A stretch of 64,000 nucleotides of DNA from GCA-2697345 sp045565015 (GTDB lineage Bacteria > Pseudomonadota > Alphaproteobacteria > Rhodobacterales > Rhodobacteraceae): NCBI GenBank assembly GCA_045565015.1, contig JBJLGD010000003.1, positions 8,462-72,461 of the forward strand, given 5' to 3'. Made by a program: the position numbers and the translations under genes. The notes beneath the pieces were generated by a model that worked only from the letters and a program-made list of their open reading frames with translations, searched no databases and was not told the DNA's origin. This document shows, in pieces, positions 25,784-34,618 of this stretch (the first letter of the stretch is position 1; every line of letters starts with the position of its first letter).

Positions 25784-26785
25784 TTAACAATATCGCTCAG
25801 GGCCAATCCATTGATCTAACGAATAACGGTCACCATGAGCCCAACCGATTGGTAAGCATTTTTCAATAGAGATTAGATCATCATTACTTAGTTTAATACT
25901 AGCTCCCATGACTAACTCTTCTAATCTAGCTGTGCTTCGCGTTCCTGGAATAGGCAGAATATGCGGACCCCTAGTCAACAGCCAAGCAATCGCAACAGAT
26001 GCTGCTGGATAACCTAATTTTTTTGAAAAGTCTCTAAATACGTTCGTAGCATTAATATTTTCTTCTAAATTTGGTGACATAAATCTAGGGTTGTTTTTTA
26101 AAAAAGCCATTTTCTCCGCTCGAGCCCTATCATGAGGGTTATCGGTTAATAGACTTCTACCAACCGGGCTAAAAGCAACTAAAGTTGTATTTAATTCTAA
26201 ACATTTTTGAACTAATCCAAGCTCAGGGTATCTAGTAGATAGTGAATACTCTGATTGAACAGCAGCAACTGGGTGAATTTTATTTGCTCTTTCTAATGAG
26301 CTAGGGGCAATTTCAGAGAAACCAAATTGCTTAATTTTACCTTTTTTAATTAATTCCGTTAATGATCCTGTTACTTCTTCAATAGGTATTTTCTCATCTC
26401 TGCGATGCACATAAAATAAATCAACGCGATCTAAATTTAATCTTTTTAATGATTTATCTAACTCAGACTCTAAATGAGCTAATGAATTATCAAAATATCG
26501 TTTTCCATCAGATGTTCTTGTAATGCCTGCTTTTGTTGCAATTTTAAATAATGTATCTCTCTCTGATCCAAATTTATTCAGGAAGCTTCCAATCCGACTT
26601 TCTGAAAGCCCTGTGCCATAGGCATTTGAAGTATCCAGATTATCAATCCCAAGCTCTAGAGCTTTTTCTAAAACTTTATGTGATTGTTGTTCATCTACAG
26701 GACCGTAAAAATCGACGAATGACATTGCTCCAAAACCTATCGTTGAAACCTTTGTTCCATTCTGACCTAATAATATTGACTTCAT
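25784..26785 (-). CDS. Aldo/keto reductase
   Basis: NADP-dependent (beta/alpha)8 oxidoreductase of 333 residues, in the YajO/pyridoxal-reductase-like branch. Visible are the N-terminal STIGFGAMSFVDFYG, the catalytic Asp/Tyr in NLDTSNAYGTGLSESRIG, Lys in LFKIATKAG, His in RVDLFYVHRRD and the cofactor-binding ILPIPGTRSTARLEE. Its start overlaps the IclR gene's stop by one base, so they are one operon. Reduces carbonyls of small metabolites; substrate unknown. The VOC protein downstream suggests one pathway, under IclR control. Confidence 0.9.
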   Translation of the reverse strand: MKSILLGQNGTKVSTIGFGAMSFVDFYGPVDEQQSHKVLEKALELGIDNLDTSNAYGTGLSESRIGSFLNKFGSERDTLFKIATKAGITRTSDGKRYFDNSLAHLESELDKSLKRLNLDRVDLFYVHRRDEKIPIEEVTGSLTELIKKGKIKQFGFSEIAPSSLERANKIHPVAAVQSEYSLSTRYPELGLVQKCLELNTTLVAFSPVGRSLLTDNPHDRARAEKMAFLKNNPRFMSPNLEENINATNVFRDFSKKLGYPAASVAIAWLLTRGPHILPIPGTRSTARLEELVMGASIKLSNDDLISIEKCLPIGWAHGDRYSLDQWIGPERYC

Positions 26786-27537
26786 TAGAATTTTCCCATC
26801 TGCTTTGAAAGCTTGTCGCTACGGCCCCTCACGTCGTCTATAAGACTACCTAAATCATCCGAAGATAGTGAATTTAGACCTATCGTTACGCACAAGGAAG
26901 CTATTGGATATCTATTAATATCAAAGATCGGAGACGCTATACCCATCACCCCCGGTGTTATTTCTTGCCTCGCCACACATACCCTATTCCTTTTCACTTC
27001 TAGAAAGCTACTAGTTACCTCAGATATATCTTTCCCAATTTCAATTTTTTTGAACTCTTCTATATGTTTTTTAATATGACTATCCAAATGGGGGCGCGGT
27101 AGATTTGCTACAATGGTCCTGGCTATTGCTCCTCTTACCAAAACCATGGGTCTTCCTCGAGTGTAACTAGTATATGCATTCGTTGTACTGGATTCCGAGG
27201 CCACGCAAAGCATTTTATCTCCATACCAGCGCGCCAAAATAGAAGTAGATGGGTATGTCCGAGCTAACTGATGAATATGTACCTTACCAAAAGTTACAAG
27301 TGGGTCTGATTTCCTAATCAGAAAGTCCATCTCCACGACTCGAGGGCCTAACGTTAGTATTGAATTAGAAGTTGAAATTAAAAGCCCAGCATCTTTTAAT
27401 GAGCGTAAATAACGATACATAGTGGGCCTACTGTAGCCTAGTTCATCCATTAATTGTTCCGCTGTCCACTCAAGATTTCCGTCAGTAAACAGATTAAGTA
27501 CAGATAGAATTCGATCTGCACTGTTAGTTCCTTTCAT
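26785..27537 (-). CDS. IclR-family transcriptional regulator
   Basis: 250-residue repressor/activator. The N-terminal winged helix-turn-helix is WTAEQLMDELGYSRPTMYRY (about residues 19-38). The C-terminal effector domain shows the pattern seen in IclR proteins (YTRGRPMVLVRGAIARTIVA and VMGIASPIFDINRYPIASL). GAGG precedes the ATG by 9 nt. First gene of the operon with the aldo/keto reductase and VOC protein; such regulators normally control their own operon in response to a small catabolic substrate. Confidence 0.92.
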   Translation of the reverse strand: MKGTNSADRILSVLNLFTDGNLEWTAEQLMDELGYSRPTMYRYLRSLKDAGLLISTSNSILTLGPRVVEMDFLIRKSDPLVTFGKVHIHQLARTYPSTSILARWYGDKMLCVASESSTTNAYTSYTRGRPMVLVRGAIARTIVANLPRPHLDSHIKKHIEEFKKIEIGKDISEVTSSFLEVKRNRVCVARQEITPGVMGIASPIFDINRYPIASLCVTIGLNSLSSDDLGSLIDDVRGRSDKLSKQMGKF

Positions 27538-27759
27538 CCGAAAACCTCGTCTTTTTTAACTTGAAAACCGGCTAACCAATACAACAATTTTTTTAAGGTT
27601 ACCACAGTAATACTAATTAATTTTTTTAGTAAATTTCGTAGCTTCTTATTTGTTCGAATATATTTAAAAATTTCTATTCTTATTTACTTTTAAAAAAAGC
27701 CGTAATCTCAAGTGTAATACTCCATTGACGATAGGCTTACTTATCAGCAGTCTCAAAGA

Positions 27760-30540
27760 ATGCGATTCTCTGATTTAATATGCAAAGTCCCAATTCCTTT
27801 CGATAAAAAGAATGGCCAAGAAGTGATCGAAAAATTTTCTTCACAGCCCCCCAAAGTTCAAGAATTAATTTTTGGTATAAGTAGCTGTAGCCCATATTTG
27901 AAAGGCCTTTTGAATATGGAATATGAATGGGTAAACAAAGTACTTAAGAAGCCAGTTCTTGTAATTGAAAACGAATTTCTGAGATTAAAAAAAACAGCAC
28001 AAACTAGTATTTGGAGTGAGCTCAGACGTTCGAAAAGACGTATAGCTCTTTGGTCAGCACTTTGTGATTTATCCGGCATATGGACCCTTAGTGAAGTTAC
28101 ATCCACCCTTACAAAATTTGCTGACTTGGCATGCGAGCTTGCGTTGGAAGCAGCACTCAGAATTGAAATACAAAGGGGCAGCATTCCAGGCTTTAATAGT
28201 TATAAATCAATAGACGAAACTGGTATATTTTTAATAGCAATGGGTAAGATGGGCGCGTATGAGTTAAACTATTCATCTGATATAGATTTGATCTGTTTTT
28301 TTAATGAAACTCGTTTTAAGGAAAAAGATCTTTTCGAAGCGCGTAAAGGGTTTATAAAAGTTACCCGATTAATGAATAGATTTCTTAGTGACCACACGGA
28401 AGACGGGTATGTCTTCAGAACTGACTTTCGTCTTAGACCTGATCCATCAGTAACCCCAATTTGTATGGCTTCTGGAACAGCTGAGCGTTATTATGAAAGT
28501 ATTGGAAGAACGTGGGAAAGAGCAGCATATATAAAAAGTAGGGTAATAACCGGTGATCAAACCTCAGGAACTGAATTTCTGAATACATTGAATCCATTTG
28601 TTTGGCGAAAATATCTAGATTTTGCTGCGATTGAAGACGCACATGATATGCGGCTACGAATTCGTGAACATAAAAATTTAGGCGGTCCTTTAAAAATAGA
28701 AGGTCATGATATAAAATTGGGCCGTGGTGGCATTCGGGAAATTGAGTTCTTTACCCAAACACGCCAGCTCATCGTAGGGGGCCGCGACCTTGGCTTGAGA
28801 GTTAGAGGGACGGTGGAAGGACTATCTCAGTTAAAGGAAAAAGGTTGGGTCAGTGAAACGGTATCAAAGCAGTTAACCGATTGCTACGAAGTCTATCGGT
28901 CAATAGAACACAGATTACAGATGATAAACGACGCACAAACACACGAGCTACCAAAAACTAGCTGTGAAATGGAACGGATCGCTTGTCTTGATGGAATTAC
29001 CCGTTTAGCATTAGAGGAGGACTTACTTGAAAAACTCAATACAGTTCACAGAATTATTGAGAGTTTTTTCTCTCCATCAAAACCTGAGCGAGTAATTAAA
29101 TTATCTGAGATAGAAGAGCAAATAATATTAAAATGGCCCTCCTATCCTGCGCTTAGATCCTCCCGGGCAGAAAATATATTTAACAGACTTAAACCTAAAA
29201 TAATTTCAAAAATTAGAACAGTAGATAAGACCAATAATGCCTTACTTTCTTTCGACAGATTTTTAATTGGTTTACCTGCGGGGGTACAACTTTTTTCACT
29301 ATTTGAAGCAAATCCGCAGTTAATAGATTTATTGGTTGATATTGTTGGAACTTCGCCAGCTCTATCAAATCATTTATCAAGAAATTCTCACGTTTTTGAC
29401 TCCGTAATTGGGAATGAGTTTTGGGGTCCTTTTCCAGTCAAAATTAGTCTAGAAACTCAACTTAAAAAACTAATTAGTGCCGAGTCTGATTATGAACAAA
29501 AATTAGAGGCAGCCCGTAAATGGAAGAATGAATGGCATTTCAGAATTGGTGTTCACCTATTAAGAGAAATATCTAATATTGACGAAACAAGAGCTCAATA
29601 CGCAGTACTCTCAGAAGTTGTAGTTAAGGTTTTGTGGTCAGAAGTGATTTCAAAGTTTTCAGAAACTCACGGCAAGCCACCAGGGAATGGTGTCGCAATA
29701 TTATCCATGGGTTCTCTCGGGGGGAAACAGTTAAATTCGACGTCTGATCTGGATTTAGTAATTATATACGACTCTGAAAATAATGAGACATCAGTAGGCT
29801 TAAAACCTTTAGAATCGAAAGTATACTACCCTCGTCTGACTAAGGCCCTGGTCACAGCCATGAGTGCTGAAATGAAGAACGGAAAACTTTATGAACTAGA
29901 CATGAGGCTCCGCCCGTCAGGTAGAAAGGGCCCGGTCGCAACGTCTTGGCATGCCTTTCAAGACTATCAAATGAATGAGGCGTGGGTTTGGGAACATTTA
30001 GCTTTAACTCGTGGCCGGATCATATGTGGTAATTATCAATTGGCTAAAAGTTTTAAGTTATTTCGAGCTAGGCTATTTAACAAAGTAGATAAAAAAGTGG
30101 CTATTCAAGCTCTCAATGATATGAGATTGAAAATCAAAGAAACTACGTCAGAATTAGACGAACTGGAATGTAAGAGAGGGGCCGGCAGGATACAAGATAT
30201 AGAGCTCCTGTCTCAACTCTGTATTCTGATAAATGGAGAAGAGGTCCACGACGTAATATCTGGCTTAACCAGCGGACTAAATTCTGGTCTTATGGATAAT
30301 CTACAATTAAAAAAAATAATTAAGACATATAAATTTTTACAAGTTACGAATACTGCTACTCGCTTAATTTGGGATAAAAGCCAACAAATGCAAAACATCA
30401 CTGATAGCGGTTACTCATTTTTGTTAAAGCTTACGGAATGTACCACAAAAAAAGACTTAGTTGGCAACTTGGCTGATCTAACAAGTGAAGCTGCCAATTT
30501 AATCGATCAGGTGTTATTAAAAAAGAGACTTAAAAAATGA
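27760..30540 (+). CDS. glnE: Bifunctional glutamine-synthetase adenylyltransferase/deadenylyltransferase
   Basis: Controls glutamine synthetase by adding and removing AMP on GlnA in response to PII. The 926-residue protein has two nucleotidyltransferase domains: the deadenylylase half with AMGKMGAYELNYSSDIDL near residue 160, and the adenylylase half with MGSLGGKQLNSTSDLDLVII near residue 650. GRGGIREIEFFTQTRQL and GRIQDIELLSQL are the conserved segments of each half. The 222-bp gap before it (27538-27759) is shared with the divergent IclR operon; TTGACG at 27725-27730 is a possible -35 without a clear -10. Confidence 0.96.
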   Translation: MRFSDLICKVPIPFDKKNGQEVIEKFSSQPPKVQELIFGISSCSPYLKGLLNMEYEWVNKVLKKPVLVIENEFLRLKKTAQTSIWSELRRSKRRIALWSALCDLSGIWTLSEVTSTLTKFADLACELALEAALRIEIQRGSIPGFNSYKSIDETGIFLIAMGKMGAYELNYSSDIDLICFFNETRFKEKDLFEARKGFIKVTRLMNRFLSDHTEDGYVFRTDFRLRPDPSVTPICMASGTAERYYESIGRTWERAAYIKSRVITGDQTSGTEFLNTLNPFVWRKYLDFAAIEDAHDMRLRIREHKNLGGPLKIEGHDIKLGRGGIREIEFFTQTRQLIVGGRDLGLRVRGTVEGLSQLKEKGWVSETVSKQLTDCYEVYRSIEHRLQMINDAQTHELPKTSCEMERIACLDGITRLALEEDLLEKLNTVHRIIESFFSPSKPERVIKLSEIEEQIILKWPSYPALRSSRAENIFNRLKPKIISKIRTVDKTNNALLSFDRFLIGLPAGVQLFSLFEANPQLIDLLVDIVGTSPALSNHLSRNSHVFDSVIGNEFWGPFPVKISLETQLKKLISAESDYEQKLEAARKWKNEWHFRIGVHLLREISNIDETRAQYAVLSEVVVKVLWSEVISKFSETHGKPPGNGVAILSMGSLGGKQLNSTSDLDLVIIYDSENNETSVGLKPLESKVYYPRLTKALVTAMSAEMKNGKLYELDMRLRPSGRKGPVATSWHAFQDYQMNEAWVWEHLALTRGRIICGNYQLAKSFKLFRARLFNKVDKKVAIQALNDMRLKIKETTSELDELECKRGAGRIQDIELLSQLCILINGEEVHDVISGLTSGLNSGLMDNLQLKKIIKTYKFLQVTNTATRLIWDKSQQMQNITDSGYSFLLKLTECTTKKDLVGNLADLTSEAANLIDQVLLKKRLKK

Positions 30541-30679
30541 AATTTCATACTATAGTTTTTGTAAATCTTTTTAATACCACTTTTGAGAGAACTCGTTTTT
30601 AATTCTCCATTTTATACTTGCAATTATCGAGTAATAAATCATGATAAATAAATAAAATCCACCAAACAGGTAGTAATCA

Positions 30680-31279
30680 ATGACCCCAGAAAAACTTCGG
30701 AAACTCTACGGTGATATATCTCCAAGAGCTGCTGTTAAAACCATAGATCATCTAGATCATCATTGTGTCAATTTTATAGGAAATTCTACATTTTGTATAA
30801 TTGGAACTTCAGACGGTACTCATCTTGATGTGTCCCCAAAAGGTGACCCAGGCGGATTCGTGAAAGTTCTAGACAAAAACACAGTTATTATACCTGATCG
30901 ACCCGGCAATAATCGAATTGACGGATTACTAAATATTTTGCTTCATCCGTTTGTTGGGCTATTATTCCTAATCCCTGCAGTCAACGAAACTCTTAGAATC
31001 AATGGAAAAGCCGAAATTATTGATGACATTGAAACCTGTCGAGATTACGCAATAAACGGTCGAATTCCTAAAACTGTTACGAAGGTTACAGCCAAAGAAG
31101 TATTTTTACATTGTGGAAAAGCACCATTAAGAGGTGGTTTATGGAAGCCCGAAACATGGTCAAAGAATAGACCTGTTCCTAACTTATATGAAATCATCAA
31201 AGATCATGCAAAAGGTCATGAAGTTCCGCAAATGACAGATGAAGAAATTGAAAATAGCGACAAAATGTCATTATATTAA
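30680..31279 (+). CDS. Pyridoxamine 5'-phosphate oxidase-family (FMN-binding split barrel) protein
   Basis: 199-residue protein with the split-barrel flavin fold of the MSMEG_1061-like group. Telling segments are TFCIIGTSDGTHLDVSPKGD, DKNTVIIPDRPGNNRIDGLL and VNETLRINGKAEIIDD, followed by EVFLHCGKAPLRGGLW. Such proteins are FMN- or F420-type oxidoreductases of unknown substrate. It stands alone between glnE and the phosphate transporter; AGGT lies 8 nt before the ATG. Assignment to the fold is firm, function is open. Confidence 0.8.
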   Translation: MTPEKLRKLYGDISPRAAVKTIDHLDHHCVNFIGNSTFCIIGTSDGTHLDVSPKGDPGGFVKVLDKNTVIIPDRPGNNRIDGLLNILLHPFVGLLFLIPAVNETLRINGKAEIIDDIETCRDYAINGRIPKTVTKVTAKEVFLHCGKAPLRGGLWKPETWSKNRPVPNLYEIIKDHAKGHEVPQMTDEEIENSDKMSLY

Positions 31280-31355
31280 AGAAAAAATAATCACCAGTTT
31301 ACAAATCGAGAATATATGTTTTTTCGTCGGGTAAATTTTTTAAGAAGATTTTGAA

Positions 31356-32834
31356 ATGGCTGATCTTAACCCAAACAATTGGAAGCAACTAGACCGAGAT
31401 CTTAACAAAATATCTCAATTTGATTTGGCCTCTAGATATGTATCTAGACCACTTGTTGCACCAGGAATTGCTATCATCTTTATCGCTTTATCAGCGTTAG
31501 CGGTAATGTTTTTTTGGGGGCAATCACAATCCTCATATATCATAATAACAGCAGCCGTTTTTGGCGCTTACATGGCGTTAAATATTGGCGCAAACGATGT
31601 TGCAAATAATGTTGGGCCTGCTGTAGGATCCAAGGCGCTAACAATGGGTGGTGCTCTGGTGATCGCTGCAATATGCGAAAGTGCTGGAGCTATATTAGCT
31701 GGCGGAGATGTTGTATCTACTATATCCAAAGGTATTATAAATCAGGAAGCTGTAGCCAATAAGACTATCTTCATATGGGCGATGATGGCAGCTTTGATCT
31801 CATCAGCTCTTTGGGTAAACCTGGCAACTATTTTTGGTGCCCCTGTATCAACTACTCATTCTGTAGTTGGTGGGGTAATGGGAGCCGGAATAGCTGCCGC
31901 CGGATTTAGCGCAGTTAATTGGCCAACTATGAGTAAAATTGCTGCCAGTTGGGTTATTTCACCAGTACTTGGGGGGATAATAGCCGCTGCATTCTTAGCT
32001 TTTATCAAATTTTCAATAATTTATAAAAAAGATAAAATCACTGCAGCCAAGAAGTGGGTCCCAGTATTAATTGGTTTGATGGCTGGCGTGTTCGCAATGT
32101 ACTTAGCTATGAAAGGCCTCAAAAAAATAATAAAAGTTGATATTTATACGGCAGTAACTATCGGGGTAATCTTAGGAGCGATAATATATGCGCTTTCGGC
32201 GCCATTAATAAAATGGCAATCAAAAGGTTTAGAGAATAGAAACAAGTCTATCAAAAAACTATTCTCGGTTCCATTAGTTATCTCTGCTGGACTTTTGTCA
32301 TTCGCGCATGGTGCAAATGATGTAGCAAATGCTGTAGGTCCACTTGCTGCAATCGTGCATACAGTAGAATCTGGCGATGTTGCTGGGAAAGTAGATATCC
32401 CACTATGGGTAATGGTTATCGGTGCTTTAGGTATATCGTTTGGGCTATTATTGTATGGCCCAAAACTAATAAAAATTGTTGGAGACCAAATTACAAAACT
32501 TAATCCAATGAGAGCCTACTGTGTAGCTCTGTCTGCAGCTATAACAGTAATCATAGCCTCGTGGCTTGGTCTCCCAGTTAGTTCTACACACATTGCTGTG
32601 GGTGGAGTTTTTGGGGTTGGTTTTTTCAGGGAATGGGACTCCGAAAGGCGTTCCAGAAAGGCATCGTCTATCAACAGCAAGGAGACTAAGCAAGTACCGG
32701 TAAAAGAACGGCGTCGGAGAAAGCTTGTTCGAAGATCCCACTTTTTAACAATAATAGCGGCTTGGCTCATTACTGTTCCAGCAGCTGCGACTTTGTCCGG
32801 TACAATATTTTTAATCATTAATAGCTTCGTATAA
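31356..32834 (+). CDS. Inorganic phosphate transporter, PiT family
   Basis: Low-affinity metal-phosphate symporter of the inner membrane, 492 residues with about ten membrane segments. The two inverted PiT signature repeats are present: NIGANDVANNVGPAVGSKAL (near residue 78) and AHGANDVANAVGPLAAIV (near residue 320). PVSTTHSVVGGVMG and PVSSTHIAVGGVFG are the paired helix ends. A charged cytoplasmic stretch (about 430-465, rich in Lys/Arg) precedes the last helix. Probably imports phosphate at moderate to high concentration; no PhoU-type gene is adjacent. Confidence 0.93.
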   Translation: MADLNPNNWKQLDRDLNKISQFDLASRYVSRPLVAPGIAIIFIALSALAVMFFWGQSQSSYIIITAAVFGAYMALNIGANDVANNVGPAVGSKALTMGGALVIAAICESAGAILAGGDVVSTISKGIINQEAVANKTIFIWAMMAALISSALWVNLATIFGAPVSTTHSVVGGVMGAGIAAAGFSAVNWPTMSKIAASWVISPVLGGIIAAAFLAFIKFSIIYKKDKITAAKKWVPVLIGLMAGVFAMYLAMKGLKKIIKVDIYTAVTIGVILGAIIYALSAPLIKWQSKGLENRNKSIKKLFSVPLVISAGLLSFAHGANDVANAVGPLAAIVHTVESGDVAGKVDIPLWVMVIGALGISFGLLLYGPKLIKIVGDQITKLNPMRAYCVALSAAITVIIASWLGLPVSSTHIAVGGVFGVGFFREWDSERRSRKASSINSKETKQVPVKERRRRKLVRRSHFLTIIAAWLITVPAAATLSGTIFLIINSFV

Positions 32835-32919
32835 TCATCAGATAAAGAGGTAGATAGTTATCTATTGTATAAAATATTTTTTTGTAACAGATTGATAAAG
32901 TAATTTTTAGGATAATAAA

Positions 32920-34083
32920 ATGTCATCAGTAATGCAGGGCTTTCCTCCTAATGTAAGAGACCAGGTAACTTTAGAAAACTGGCGGAAAGCGCCCTTCAAT
33001 CAGTGGGCATTTCATCATGTTAGAGAAATAGTGCCATCAGCAATTATCTCAAATAATCCTAATGATGTATGGCACCTAGAAAAAGGGAAAGGCCTCAACT
33101 CATCAATAGATATTGAACATTCAATGAATGAGACTTCTTCTGACGCAATGGTAGTTCTTCAATCGGGTAAGCTGGTAAAAGAAATCTATAGAAATGGTAT
33201 GGATCAAACATCACCACACATACTTATGTCAGTTTCTAAGTCTATTCTTGGTCTAATAGCAGGTAAACTAGTCGAGTTAAAAAAGATAAAATTAGACGAT
33301 TTGATTACTTCATTTATTCCAGCCTTAGAGAATACGGCTTATAAGGGTGCCACAATCAGGCATCTTTTAGATATGCGCTCTGGTATTTATTTTGATGAAG
33401 ATTATCTAAAAACTGATGGGCCAATTATTGATTACAGGTTTGCCTCCAATTGGAATCCTGTCCCAGCAAACTGGAAACCTCAAAATCTTAGATCCTTCAT
33501 GAGTTCTTTGACAGAGACATTACAAGATCATGGAAATAACTTTCAATATGTCTCACCAAATACCGATTTACTTGGGTGGATCTTTGAGCTTGCAACTGGA
33601 ACACGATATGCAGATCTAGTCTCTGAGCTTTTATGGAAGCCTCTAGGTGCAGAAACCTCCGGGTACATTACTGTTGATAGGATAGGTAGCGCTCGAGCAG
33701 CTGGAGGTAAATGTTTTTCGGCGAGAGATTTAGCAAGAGTCGGTATGATGATGGCCAACAGTGGTAAAAGAGAGAATACACGAGTTATCTCGAAAAGTTG
33801 GATCGATGATATCGAGAACAATGGTGATAGCGAGGCTTGGAAAAACGGAAACTTTTTTGAAACGTTTAATAAGCGGGATATGACTTATAGATCAAAATGG
33901 TATATTCAACAAGCTGAGAACCCGCTAATTCACGCATGGGGAATACATGGCCAATTCCTTTTTGTTGATAAAACTAGGGAACTATCCATTGCTTTTTTTT
34001 CAAGTCAAGCTTTACCAGTTGATCAAATCGCTATGGAAAAAACCTTTGCTCTAGTTGAGAAGATACGAGCCTCTTTATCTTAA
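32920..34083 (+). CDS. Serine hydrolase, class C beta-lactamase fold
   Basis: 387-residue penicillin-binding-protein-like hydrolase of the 6-aminohexanoate-dimer hydrolase / esterase type. The nucleophile motif SxxK is MSVSKSILGLIAGKL near residue 103. The second motif is the YVSPNTDLLGWIFE tyrosine region, and IHAWGIHGQFLFVDKT stands near the third. No signal peptide is seen, so it is probably cytosolic. AGGA lies 7 nt before the ATG. It may hydrolyse amides or esters of small acids; beta-lactam resistance is not implied. The 3' end faces a small secreted-protein gene. Confidence 0.87.
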   Translation: MSSVMQGFPPNVRDQVTLENWRKAPFNQWAFHHVREIVPSAIISNNPNDVWHLEKGKGLNSSIDIEHSMNETSSDAMVVLQSGKLVKEIYRNGMDQTSPHILMSVSKSILGLIAGKLVELKKIKLDDLITSFIPALENTAYKGATIRHLLDMRSGIYFDEDYLKTDGPIIDYRFASNWNPVPANWKPQNLRSFMSSLTETLQDHGNNFQYVSPNTDLLGWIFELATGTRYADLVSELLWKPLGAETSGYITVDRIGSARAAGGKCFSARDLARVGMMMANSGKRENTRVISKSWIDDIENNGDSEAWKNGNFFETFNKRDMTYRSKWYIQQAENPLIHAWGIHGQFLFVDKTRELSIAFFSSQALPVDQIAMEKTFALVEKIRASLS

Positions 34084-34126
34084 ACTAGTTGTACAAAAGC
34101 CTAAAAGGCTGTAAAAAAGTAACCTT

Positions 34127-34618
34127 TTAGTTCTTCAGAATTTTACAACGCTTAGAAACCTGTGCCGCCCAAAACGGGTGGTTCATTACTGAGGCTCCGA
34201 TCGAATTAGTTTCAACAAAATCGTTTGAAAAAATTACTCTATTTTCAAAGATACGATAGCTAACATTATGAACATAGCTGGTATTTCCCATATACTGTCC
34301 AGTTATGAGTACACTCTTATAGTTGGTGCCAGGGAACTTTAGATTTTTTATTTTATTAGGGGCATTACTTTTATGGGTGCGCAAAAGATCGCTAACTTTA
34401 GAACCAATAAATATATGATTATTATTCGTTTTTTGGTTTAAAAAACCATAAAATTCATTTTTTACCATACATTTTTCATCATTAGGCTTGTTACTCACTG
34501 AATTTACACCATCCAGCAAAACACTAGTAGAGGTATCCTTAGATAAACTTTCTAAGGAATTAATATATGTACAATTACTAAAAACTACGAAAATTAAAAA
34601 GTATAATTTAAGCCTAAT
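34127..34618 (-). CDS. Small secreted protein of unknown function (start uncertain)
   Basis: I do not recognise this protein. From the TTG at 34519 it would be 130 residues and lack an export signal. The frame stays open further upstream and encodes RLKLYFLIFVVFSNCTYINS, a typical signal peptide with a cysteine where lipidation could occur. No ATG, GTG or TTG precedes it; the only codon in place is ATT at 34618 (or ATC 34621). That start would lie inside the 3' end of the upstream peptidase gene, overlapping by about 25 nt, so translational coupling is possible. The body has no cysteine-rich or repeat pattern. Likely a small periplasmic or lipoprotein companion of the peptidase. Confidence 0.55.
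   Translation of the reverse strand: MRLKLYFLIFVVFSNCTYINSLESLSKDTSTSVLLDGVNSVSNKPNDEKCMVKNEFYGFLNQKTNNNHIFIGSKVSDLLRTHKSNAPNKIKNLKFPGTNYKSVLITGQYMGNTSYVHNVSYRIFENRVIFSNDFVETNSIGASVMNHPFWAAQVSKRCKILKN

Noticed and set aside
34084..34126. Bidirectional terminator between the serine hydrolase and the small secreted protein
   Set aside because: AGCCT/AGGCT and AAAAGG/CCTTTT pairings exist but overlap each other and lack a proper T-run on either strand.
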